Origin: Methylotenera sp.
GTDB lineage: Bacteria > Pseudomonadota > Gammaproteobacteria > Burkholderiales > Methylophilaceae
Direction: 5' to 3'
Assembly (NCBI GenBank): GCA_027487055.1
Contig: JAIYEJ010000100.1
Location: 1-6,448 of the forward strand
DNA: 6,448 nt
The notes under the pieces were generated by a model, which was not told the origin of the DNA, searched no databases, and saw only the letters and a list, made by a program, of their open reading frames with translations. Numbering within the stretch: position 1 is the first letter of the stretch; each line of letters starts with the position of its first letter. Of this stretch, positions 1 through 5,759 are shown one piece after another. Both the position numbers and the translations under genes were made by a program.

Positions 1-263
1 CACACTGATAAAAGTATTATTCTAGTTTGTCTGAAAATATTTAATAGTGCCAATTTTCAGATGTCTGCTTTGTCCCCATAGTACGCGTTCAATTTATCGA
101 CAACGTCAAAAATTACGATGGCTACATTCAAATAAAAACAGGGGGCTCCTTTGAAACAATTCTAGATGGCTCTTTTCACTGGAATACTCAAAATATTAAT
201 AATGGGAGTTTTGTTGTGTATAGAATAGTGCTTTTTTGCATCAAAAAAATAACTAACTTATAA
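1..263 (+). pseudogene. possible frameshifted 3' remnant of an unidentified gene
   Basis: Frame 1 is open from the window edge to a TAG at 79-81. The frame whose codons start at multiples of three is open from 48 to a TAA at 261-263. The two would join into one reading of about 87 codons if the CCCC run at 74-77 had one more C. The downstream part reads like ordinary protein (for example VRVQFIDNVKNYDGYIQIK and GGSFETILDGSFHW), with alternating polar and aromatic residues, and it has no usual start codon near its beginning. I do not recognise a family. This could be a decayed gene tail, a sequencing indel, or a chance open frame in AT-rich DNA. The upstream end cannot be judged because it lies at the window edge. 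Confidence 0.2.
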
Positions 264-485
264 AGGGTTGTAATAATATTATTTATATATCCCTAGTCAG
301 GTTTTAATGCACTAAGATAATTCTATTGGTTCAATGTAGAGAACATTCATTCATGATAAACTATAAGAGTAAGTAGATATGGAATATAAAAATTGTAAAG
401 TTAAAAAAAATTTAGAAGCAATGTCTGTTTTTTCAATTTATACAAATATCCCATCATTCAAGCGGAACAGCTTTCCAACCCCAAA
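264..485. other. AT-rich intergenic stretch upstream of the lipoprotein gene
   Basis: This stretch separates the possible remnant from the lipoprotein gene. It is very AT-rich, with a short palindrome AATAATATTATT near 272-283 and an A-run at about 403-410. It must carry the promoter of the downstream gene unless transcription enters from outside the window. I could not find a -35/-10 pair with convincing spacing. The only coding candidate is the small ORF at 379-498, listed separately. Confidence 0.5.
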
Positions 486-498
486 ATGCAAATGTTAA
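379..498 (+). CDS. candidate 39-residue small ORF overlapping the lipoprotein start
   Basis: An ATG at 379 opens a 39-codon frame ending with TAA at 496-498. It overlaps the two possible lipoprotein starts (ATG at 486 and 492), which lie in another frame. A purine-rich stretch (AAGAGTAAG, about 365-373) lies shortly before the ATG and could be a weak ribosome site. The peptide is Lys-rich, has three cysteines, ends in CKC, and has an internal Met at residue 15. I recognise no family. The attraction is positional: the downstream gene lacks a Shine-Dalgarno sequence, and a short ORF ending just past its start could couple translation. It may equally be chance, since short ORFs are common in such DNA. 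Confidence 0.13.
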   Translation: MEYKNCKVKKNLEAMSVFSIYTNIPSFKRNSFPTPKCKC

Positions 499-1070
499 AT
501 TTTAATATTATTGGCAGAACTGCACAAATTGTTCTTATTGGATTCCTCTTTTCGTCTTGCAACTTGCAAAGTCCTGATGATGAATTGAAGGTTGAGGCAG
601 TAAAAGCTTTTTATCAGGCAACTCTCAACTTAAGTGAGGGGGGGATTCCAAAAAGATCAAGCCTGAAAAAGTTAAGTCCATTGATTTCATTGAAGTTTAA
701 TAAAAACCTTCAGGCCGCACTTGAGGCTGAGGAGAGAGAATTCAAACGATCAAAGGGCAAGGAACCACCTCTTGTTCAAGGAGCGCTCTTCTATTCACTC
801 TTCGAGGGGGCTCAGCGGATTAAGGATATCCATACTGATTCAAAAGCTGGGGCGAATGCCTTCATTGTTGAATTAGAGTATGGGGATCCAATTATCAAAA
901 ATTCGTTCACCAAGTGGAGTGATCGTGCTATCGTGGTTAAAGAGAATGGGAAGTGGGTTGTAGATGATCTGGAGTTGCTTGGTGATTGGCAGTTTGGCGC
1001 CAAAGGAAAATTATCGACTATTCTTCATTCGGTTGCTAACTTTGATCAACAAGATCCTACTTCCAAGTAA
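486..1070 (+). CDS. small predicted lipoprotein, DUF3828-like
   Basis: This encodes a 194-residue protein of unknown function, probably exported and lipid-anchored. The N-terminus has a short polar part, a hydrophobic stretch (about residues 13-23) and a lipobox-like FSSC with the candidate lipidated Cys25; Asn follows it. The mature part begins with a helix like that of DUF3828-type proteins (VEAVKAFYQATLNLS, about 36-50). A Lys/Glu-rich middle follows, then a C-terminal half with WSDRAIVVKENGKWVVDD (144-161), the pattern that made me think of DUF3828, and a GKLSTIL segment (174-180). The family name is from memory of this pattern and is tentative. The start is uncertain: ATG 486 and ATG 492 are both in frame, neither has a Shine-Dalgarno sequence, and the frame stays open upstream to 405 without ATG. 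It is the only intact gene on the plus strand and converges on fabI, so it is not part of the neighbouring operon. Confidence 0.78.
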   Translation: MQMLNFNIIGRTAQIVLIGFLFSSCNLQSPDDELKVEAVKAFYQATLNLSEGGIPKRSSLKKLSPLISLKFNKNLQAALEAEEREFKRSKGKEPPLVQGALFYSLFEGAQRIKDIHTDSKAGANAFIVELEYGDPIIKNSFTKWSDRAIVVKENGKWVVDDLELLGDWQFGAKGKLSTILHSVANFDQQDPTSK

Positions 1071-1249
1071 CAGTTTCATAAGCCTCCCATCGAAGTTACT
1101 GGCTTCAAGTCTTCATCTAACAGCTTAAGTGAATAATTTTATACAAATTGTATGTAACTTCTTATGTTACTTACTTTCATATGATTACTATTTCATGCTT
1201 TAGATGGGAAAATCAGCCTATTATAGATTGCCCAGAAATTTATTGAATA
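1071..1249. other. convergent intergenic gap between lipoprotein gene and fabI
   Basis: Both flanking genes end here, so transcripts from the two strands must stop in or near this gap. I see no classic intrinsic terminator (GC-rich stem followed by a T-run) on either strand. The only structure is the pair of short AT-rich inverted repeats at 1141-1170, listed separately. Confidence 0.5.
1141..1170. repeat. two adjacent short inverted repeats in the convergent gap
   Basis: ATACAA (1141-1146) and TTGTAT (1148-1153) form a 6-bp perfect inverted repeat around one base. Immediately after it, GTAAC (1154-1158) and GTTAC (1166-1170) form a 5-bp stem with a 7-base loop. Both are AT-rich and weak. 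They could help end convergent transcription, or the first could be a protein-binding palindrome, but similar short palindromes arise by chance in this composition. Confidence 0.3.
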
Positions 1250-2050
1250 TTACTCGATTTGACCTGCAGCAGTAATATTCATACCACCGTCAACATAGGT
1301 AATCTCACCGGTAATACCTGAAGCTAAATCGCTACATAAAAATGCAGCGGCGTTACCCACTTCTTCAATTGTCACATTACGGCGTAAAGCGGTATGTTTC
1401 TCGTTAAAACCAATCATTTTATCAAAGTCCGCGATGCCAGAAGCAGCAAGGGTTTTAATCGGACCTGCAGATACCGCATTCACTCGAATGCCCCGCGGAC
1501 CTAGGCTTTGTGCTAAATAGCGTACATTTGCTTCTAGACTGGCTTTGGCAACACCCATGACGTTATAGTTTGGCATGGTTCGTTCTGCACCTAAATAGCT
1601 TAGTGTCAATAAACTACCTTTGCGGCCTTGCATCATTGGGTAAGCTGCTTTCGCCATGGCAGAAAAACTGTAAGAACTAATATCATGCGCGATGCGGAAA
1701 TTTTCACGACTAATGCCATCTAAGCTAATCGTGTCTAAATAATCGCCATCAAGTGCAGATTTTGGCACAAAAGCCAGCGAGTGTACTAAGCCATCTAAGC
1801 CATCCCAATGTTTGGCAAGAGCAGGGAATAGTGCTTCAATTTGTGCATCAAATGCAACGTCACAAGGCAGAACGATTTTTGAATCAAAATCTGCGGCTAA
1901 GTCAGCCACGCGCTGCTCATGTTTTTCCATGTGGTATGTAAATGCGAGCTCAGCGCCTTCACGTTTCATCGCACTGGCGATGCCGTATGCAATTGAGCGG
2001 TTGCTGAGCAAGCCAGCGATGAGTATTTTTTTACCTACGAGAAATCCCAT
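1250..2050 (-). CDS. fabI: enoyl-[acyl-carrier-protein] reductase (NADH), FabI
   Basis: FabI performs the last reduction of each fatty-acid elongation cycle, trans-2-enoyl-ACP to acyl-ACP, in the cytoplasm, and is the classic triclosan target. The 266-residue product is close to the E. coli length (262). It has the FabI-type cofactor-binding start (GLLSNRSIAYGIA, 13-25), the signature RENFRIAHDISSYSF (115-129) and the catalytic region SYLGAERTMPNYNVMGVAKA with Tyr152, Tyr162 and Lys169, matching E. coli Tyr146, Tyr156 and Lys163. SAGPIKTLAASGI (194-206) is the usual substrate-loop segment. Position 93 is Ala where E. coli has Gly93; I recall Ala as natural in other FabI proteins, so this is not evidence of resistance. 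Residues 105-114 carry a five-residue duplication absent from E. coli FabI. The start is supported by an AGGA site and by alignment to the MGFL start of E. coli FabI. The gene lies about 110 bases behind the permease operon and could be read from it or from its own promoter. Confidence 0.97.
   Translation of the reverse strand: MGFLVGKKILIAGLLSNRSIAYGIASAMKREGAELAFTYHMEKHEQRVADLAADFDSKIVLPCDVAFDAQIEALFPALAKHWDGLDGLVHSLAFVPKSALDGDYLDTISLDGISRENFRIAHDISSYSFSAMAKAAYPMMQGRKGSLLTLSYLGAERTMPNYNVMGVAKASLEANVRYLAQSLGPRGIRVNAVSAGPIKTLAASGIADFDKMIGFNEKHTALRRNVTIEEVGNAAAFLCSDLASGITGEITYVDGGMNITAAGQIE
1709..1738 (-). repeat. 15-base imperfect tandem duplication within fabI
   Basis: On the coding strand, two consecutive 15-base units match at 10 of 15 positions and encode LDTIS (105-109) and LDGIS (110-114). 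Aligned by eye to E. coli FabI, this loop is five residues longer, which accounts for most of the length difference. The frame is kept and the surrounding FabI motifs are intact. Confidence 0.5.
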
Positions 2051-2057
2051 ATTAAAA

Positions 2058-2061
2058 TCCT
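2058..2061 (-). promoter_or_regulatory. ribosome binding site of fabI
   Basis: On the minus strand AGGA lies seven bases before the fabI ATG, which is suitable spacing. It is the clearest Shine-Dalgarno sequence in the window and supports the start at 2050. Confidence 0.6.
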
Positions 2062-2120
2062 ATTGTAGTTTGGTCTATTTTCTTGAATTTAATCGAAGAT
2101 TTACATACTTTATCTGCTAC

Positions 2121-2180
2121 TAGCATGCTTTTATTTGCTTGAGCCACTTCTAGAATACATTTATTTTCTTGACCCACTTC
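2121..2180 (-). repeat. 30-base imperfect tandem duplication covering the permease stop codon
   Basis: Bases 2121-2150 and 2151-2180 are adjacent 30-base units identical at 25 of 30 positions, with the last 20 bases of each matching at 18 of 20. The period is a multiple of three, so the frame is kept. On the minus strand the first unit met encodes the permease tail RSGSRK and its TAA, and the next encodes MY, RSGSSK and another TAA in the same frame. The pattern fits duplication of the gene end followed by some divergence. Confidence 0.65.
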
Positions 2181-3036
2181 GTGGGTCAAGTGCATCACGT
2201 AAACCTTCGCCTAATAAATTATACCCTAATACTGTCATTAAAATAGCTAATCCTGGGAATAGCGATAGCCACCAAGCAAACTGAATATAGTTTTTACCAT
2301 CAGATAAAATATTGCCCCAAGAAGCCTGTGGTGCCTGAACACCAAGTCCTAAAAAGCTTAAGCCAGACTCTAGCAACACCGCACCAGCAACACCCAAAAC
2401 TGAGCTTACAATAATGGGGGTTAAACTGTTAGGTAATAAATGCGTAAAAATAAGCCGCGCATCTTTTGCACCCAACGCGCGGGCCGCTTGCACAAACTCA
2501 CGACTACTTAAGCTTAAAAACTCTGCGCGTACCAAGCGTGTTACACCCATCCATGAGGTTAATCCGATGACAATCATCACGTTATAAATTGATGGTGTTA
2601 AAAATGCAATCACGGCTAAAATCAAGAAGAAACTAGGGATGGAGAGCATGACATCCACTAGGCGCATAATTAAGGTATCTACCCATCCACGGTAATAGCC
2701 AGCTAAAGCACCTAGCAAAATGCCGATTGCCGTTGATATCCCTACAGCCACTAAGCCAACTAAAAGTGAAATACGCCCACCATAAAGCATACGGCTTAAT
2801 ACATCCCGTCCTAAGCCGTCTGTTCCCATCCAATGTTGTGCAGAAGGTTCGAGCAGAATAGCTTTGACATTAATATCGTCTGGGTCGTAAGGCGCAATCC
2901 AAGGAGCAAGCATCGCCAAAATAAACACAACCAAAATAATGATAAAACCGGATTTAGCCAAGGGATTTGATAAGGCTCTTTTAAGCACCGATGGGTTTGT
3001 GGAAATCTTCGCGGAAGTATTCATGGAATTCTTCAT
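2161..3036 (-). CDS. peptide-type ABC transporter permease, DppC/OppC family
   Basis: This is the second inner-membrane permease of a peptide/nickel-type ABC importer (BPD_transp_1 with an OppC-type N-terminus), predicted to pair with the permease encoded just upstream. In the 291-residue form, TM1 lies at about 30-48, followed by APWIAPYDP and the family signature GTDGLGRDVLSRMLYGGR (71-88). Further membrane helices follow, with the ATPase-contacting EAA-type loop REFVQAARALGAKDARLIF (about 179-197) and a typical GLRDALDPR end. An ATG at 3081 gives 15 more residues, but they overlap the upstream gene by 43 bases and do not look like a DppC start. I prefer ATG 3036, two bases after the upstream stop, because the same TAATCATG junction starts the other permease; Met at 3024 is also possible. 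The 3' end is unusual: it contains a perfect hairpin and is partly duplicated downstream. The transported substrate cannot be read from the sequence. Confidence 0.92.
   Translation of the reverse strand: MKNSMNTSAKISTNPSVLKRALSNPLAKSGFIIILVVFILAMLAPWIAPYDPDDINVKAILLEPSAQHWMGTDGLGRDVLSRMLYGGRISLLVGLVAVGISTAIGILLGALAGYYRGWVDTLIMRLVDVMLSIPSFFLILAVIAFLTPSIYNVMIVIGLTSWMGVTRLVRAEFLSLSSREFVQAARALGAKDARLIFTHLLPNSLTPIIVSSVLGVAGAVLLESGLSFLGLGVQAPQASWGNILSDGKNYIQFAWWLSLFPGLAILMTVLGYNLLGEGLRDALDPRSGSRK
2168..2190 (-). repeat. perfect 10-bp hairpin at the 3' end of the permease gene
   Basis: CTTGACCCAC (2168-2177) and GTGGGTCAAG (2181-2190) are exact reverse complements around a 3-base loop, with six GC pairs. 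In the minus-strand mRNA the stem encodes the LDP-RSGS part of the protein end and closes a few bases before the stop codon. The bases after the stem are A-rich, not U-rich, so it is not a standard intrinsic terminator. It could stabilise the upstream transcript's 3' end or reduce read-through into fabI. Confidence 0.6.
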
Positions 3037-3041
3037 GATTA
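3034..3041 (-). promoter_or_regulatory. TAATCATG stop/start junction between the two permease genes
   Basis: On the minus strand the stop TAA of the first permease is followed by two bases and the ATG of the second. There is no good Shine-Dalgarno sequence before it, so initiation probably depends on ribosomes finishing the upstream gene. The identical eight bases occur at the previous junction, which is the main reason for choosing this start. Confidence 0.5.
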
Positions 3042-4061
3042 TTGTTGCATTACGCCACGCCGAACACGCGGATCGGCCCATGCATAAGCAATATCTGCAA
3101 CCAAATTACCGATTAATGTGAGCGCAGACCCTATAGTTAAAATACCCATGACCACAGGAAAATCACGCGCAGTGACTGCATCAAAAAACAATTTACCCAT
3201 GCCATTAATGGCGAAAATACTTTCTGCAATCACCGAGCCGCCTATTAGCCCGGGGATAGATAAGCCTACAATGGTAATCAGTGGTAATAAAGCGTTTCGT
3301 AGGGCGTGCGTGTATACCACTTTATGTTCACTTAAGCCTTTAGAGCGTGCAGTGGTGATGTAATCTTGGTACAGCACATCGAGCATACCATTTTTAACAA
3401 ATAGTGTAATGCCAGCTAAACCAGTGATTGATGGAACCATTACAGGTAAAAATAAGTGTGCAAATCGGTCTTTGATTTGCTCCCAAGTGCTGAGTGACTC
3501 ATAGTTTAAGCTCTGCCAGCCAGAAATAGGGAACCAGTTATTGATCACGCCTACCCAATACATTAATAATAAAATTAGCCAAAAGCTTGGGATAGAAAAC
3601 CCAACAAAGTTAAACAGGGTGATTGATTTATCTTGCCACTGCCCATATTTACGCGCAGCGATCACGCCAAGTGGTATGGCCAACATGAGCGTGACGATGA
3701 GCCCTAATATATTAATGATAAGCGTTTTACCTATCGACTCTTGTATCATGCCGGGCGTGTAATTGCCTTCTTTGTCCGTGGTTCCCCAAAAGACTGGTTT
3801 GCGGTGTGTTTGAAATGAATTACCAAAATCGAGTTTCACCATACGTTTTAGCCATAAACTGTATTGCACAATGACAGGCTTGTCCAAATTGTAAAGCTCG
3901 CGCAATTTTTGACGCGATTCAGCACTGGTTTTTGGGTTAAATGCACCTTCATTATTGGTGATATCACCTGGTGCTAAGTGCATGATTAAAAATGAGATTA
4001 AACTGATTCCTATGAGTAAGGGTATCATCCAGAGTATGCGTTTAATAATGTAATTAAGCAT
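3039..4061 (-). CDS. peptide-type ABC transporter permease, DppB/OppB family
   Basis: This is the first inner-membrane permease of a peptide/nickel-type ABC importer, 340 residues, about the usual family length. It begins with the standard DppB pattern: a short basic start, TM1 (about 9-29) and FLIMHLAPGD (24-33). A periplasmic segment (about 34-108) includes LRELYNLDKPVIVQY and LDFGNSF. Membrane helices follow at about 113-135, 147-172, 203-223, 258-279 and 303-325. The EAA-type loop that contacts the ATPase is at 233-260, including ITTARSKGLSEHKVVYTHA. The end, ADPRVRRG, is typical. The gene starts two bases after the binding-protein stop and ends two bases before the next permease, so co-translation is likely. 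No ATPase gene is nearby; the complex should need two ATPase domains supplied from elsewhere. Confidence 0.95.
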   Translation of the reverse strand: MLNYIIKRILWMIPLLIGISLISFLIMHLAPGDITNNEGAFNPKTSAESRQKLRELYNLDKPVIVQYSLWLKRMVKLDFGNSFQTHRKPVFWGTTDKEGNYTPGMIQESIGKTLIINILGLIVTLMLAIPLGVIAARKYGQWQDKSITLFNFVGFSIPSFWLILLLMYWVGVINNWFPISGWQSLNYESLSTWEQIKDRFAHLFLPVMVPSITGLAGITLFVKNGMLDVLYQDYITTARSKGLSEHKVVYTHALRNALLPLITIVGLSIPGLIGGSVIAESIFAINGMGKLFFDAVTARDFPVVMGILTIGSALTLIGNLVADIAYAWADPRVRRGVMQQ

Positions 4062-4066
4062 GATTA
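4059..4066 (-). promoter_or_regulatory. TAATCATG stop/start junction between binding protein and first permease
   Basis: On the minus strand the TAA of the binding-protein gene is followed by two bases and the ATG of the permease. This is exactly the same octamer as at the junction between the two permeases, again without a clear Shine-Dalgarno sequence. Translational coupling is the likely mode of initiation. Confidence 0.5.
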
Positions 4067-5752
4067 GTTGACGATTTCATTTCTACGCAATGGTGATGGT
4101 ATAAACCATTTTTCTGACTCATAACCAACACCAGCTGGTGGAATTGGGTCAACAATCCCTTTCACGCGCTTGTGTATGGCACTTAGACCATAGCCTGCAG
4201 ATAAATAAACAATTGGACTATCTTCTAACAACTCTTTTGCAAAAGCATGATAAATGGCTTGGCGTTTGTCAGGATTAAGTTCCATGCGTCCCTGCACCAA
4301 AAGTCTATCTACTTTTGGATTGCTATAACCAATAAAATTAAACTTGTCTCCACCTTGCTCGCTCGAGTGCCATATATTAAATTGATCTGGATCCAGTCCC
4401 AAGCCCCAACCTAATATGACAACATCAAAATCACCTTTTTTAATAAAATTACTAATAAAGCTAGCCCACTCTAGTGGCCTTATCGTGACCTGAATACCTA
4501 TTGCTTTTAAACGACGCTGAATCAGTACTGCAGATTTTTCACGCTCTTTGTTTTGATTGGTTAAAATTTCAAAGCTCAAGGGTTTGCCATCGCGCACTAA
4601 AATGCCGTCATTATTAATCACAAAGCCAGCCTCTTTCAACAGCGCCTTTGCTTTTTCTGGGTCGTAAGCATAGTTTTTTAGATCAGGGTTGCTCCATCGC
4701 GTGCCAGGTTTGTAAGGGGATGCAATATTAATGCCTAAACCTAAGTAAACGCCATCAATAATTTCTTGTTTATCTATGGCGTAATTAATCGCTTTACGCA
4801 CTCGTACTTCATCAAATGGTTTACGTTTCAGGTTAAACCCTAAATAGGTATAACCACTACCTAGCTCTTTGTACAAATTAAGTGTTTGGTTAAGCTTAGG
4901 TCTAGCTGGTACTATGCGTGAAAATTGCGTGGGGTCCAAACCCATGCTATCGATATTGTCTGCCATAAGCTCTAAAAACTGCGCTGAATTATCAGGAATG
5001 ATACGCGATACTAGTTTGTCAATATTTGCGGGACCCAGCACCGAAGTTGAATTGCGAGATAACTGAATGTTTTGACCTGCAGTCCAACTGTCAAGTTTAT
5101 AAAAGCTGCTGCCAACAGGCTTGTGGGTAAAGCTTGTTGTGTGTAAGTCTTGACCTTCTAATAAATGCTTTGGTAGGATTTGTAAGCCAGCCCAACTATC
5201 CATGGCAGGCGCAAAAGGTTCATTATAAGTTACTCTGAAAGTCAGGGGATCTGGTGCTTCTGCACTTTTAACTAATTGGTAATCAGAGGCATAAGGGCTG
5301 CCATTTTTGTCATCCGTCACCGCTTTCCAAGTCCATAGTACATCTGCAGTGGTAAGTGGTTTTCCATCTGCCCATTTAAGATTAGGCTTTAACTTAAATG
5401 TGATGGTTTTTTGGTCATTAGAGATTTTCCAATTTTCTACAAGTTCACCAGTTAAGTCTAAATCTTTATTGTATTTGAGTAAGGTATTAAATATATTTGC
5501 AGATATTGCAGAAGAGGGAGCCTCACCAGCAATCATATAAATTAGGCTAGATGGCTCACCAATCATCGCGCTAATCATGGTGCCGCCATCTTCGGTAGGA
5601 TAAGCTTTATTAAGTTTGTTAAGCTCTTCAGAAGTTAAACTTTTTGTTGAGTCACCACAGGCACTTAAACCAACTGCAACAAAAAAACAGCAGATGTAAG
5701 CTTTAGCATTTCTTTCTAGTTTTGTTATGTTAAGAAATGCAGGAATTTTCAT
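4064..5752 (-). CDS. family-5 (peptide-type) solute-binding lipoprotein of an ABC importer
   Basis: This is a 562-residue extracytoplasmic binding protein of the SBP_bac_5 family (DppA/OppA/MppA-like), which captures the ligand for the two permeases encoded next. The N-terminus is a lipoprotein signal: basic residues, a hydrophobic stretch and the lipobox LSAC with Cys32. Gly33 follows, so the E. coli Asp+2 inner-membrane retention signal is absent. Family features in order: GGTMISAMIGEPSSL (56-70), ANIFNTLLKYN (85-95), TFKLKPNLKWADGKPLTTAD (118-137), VRVRKAINYAIDKQEI (316-331), YDPEKAKALLKEAGF (363-377) and LDPDQFNIWHSSE (453-465). These are usual for peptide binders, but the family also binds nickel, oligosaccharides and murein peptides, so the ligand is unknown. 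The gene follows mltD by seven bases and precedes the permeases by two. The start is the only one giving a complete signal peptide; its ribosome site is weak. Confidence 0.95.
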   Translation of the reverse strand: MKIPAFLNITKLERNAKAYICCFFVAVGLSACGDSTKSLTSEELNKLNKAYPTEDGGTMISAMIGEPSSLIYMIAGEAPSSAISANIFNTLLKYNKDLDLTGELVENWKISNDQKTITFKLKPNLKWADGKPLTTADVLWTWKAVTDDKNGSPYASDYQLVKSAEAPDPLTFRVTYNEPFAPAMDSWAGLQILPKHLLEGQDLHTTSFTHKPVGSSFYKLDSWTAGQNIQLSRNSTSVLGPANIDKLVSRIIPDNSAQFLELMADNIDSMGLDPTQFSRIVPARPKLNQTLNLYKELGSGYTYLGFNLKRKPFDEVRVRKAINYAIDKQEIIDGVYLGLGINIASPYKPGTRWSNPDLKNYAYDPEKAKALLKEAGFVINNDGILVRDGKPLSFEILTNQNKEREKSAVLIQRRLKAIGIQVTIRPLEWASFISNFIKKGDFDVVILGWGLGLDPDQFNIWHSSEQGGDKFNFIGYSNPKVDRLLVQGRMELNPDKRQAIYHAFAKELLEDSPIVYLSAGYGLSAIHKRVKGIVDPIPPAGVGYESEKWFIPSPLRRNEIVN

Positions 5753-5759
5753 TATGTCT

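Noticed and set aside
812..1003. Minus-strand 63-codon ORF inside the lipoprotein gene
   Set aside because: It lies wholly within a better-supported gene, and its Ser-rich product has no recognisable pattern or ribosome site.
1340..1350. FabI triclosan-resistance variant (Ala at the E. coli Gly93 position)
   Set aside because: I recall Ala occurring naturally at this position in other FabI proteins, so it alone says nothing about resistance. The codon itself is near 1772-1774.
1753..2123. Plus-strand ORFs opposite fabI
   Set aside because: They are antisense shadows of a clear FabI coding sequence.
2161..2190. Hairpin as a standard Rho-independent terminator
   Set aside because: On the minus strand the stem is followed by an A-rich run; on the plus strand it is followed by mixed sequence. 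Neither strand has a U-run.
3037..3081. Fifteen-residue N-terminal extension of the second permease from ATG 3081
   Set aside because: It overlaps the upstream gene by 43 bases, does not resemble a DppC-type N-terminus, and ATG 3036 shares the exact junction used by the other permease.
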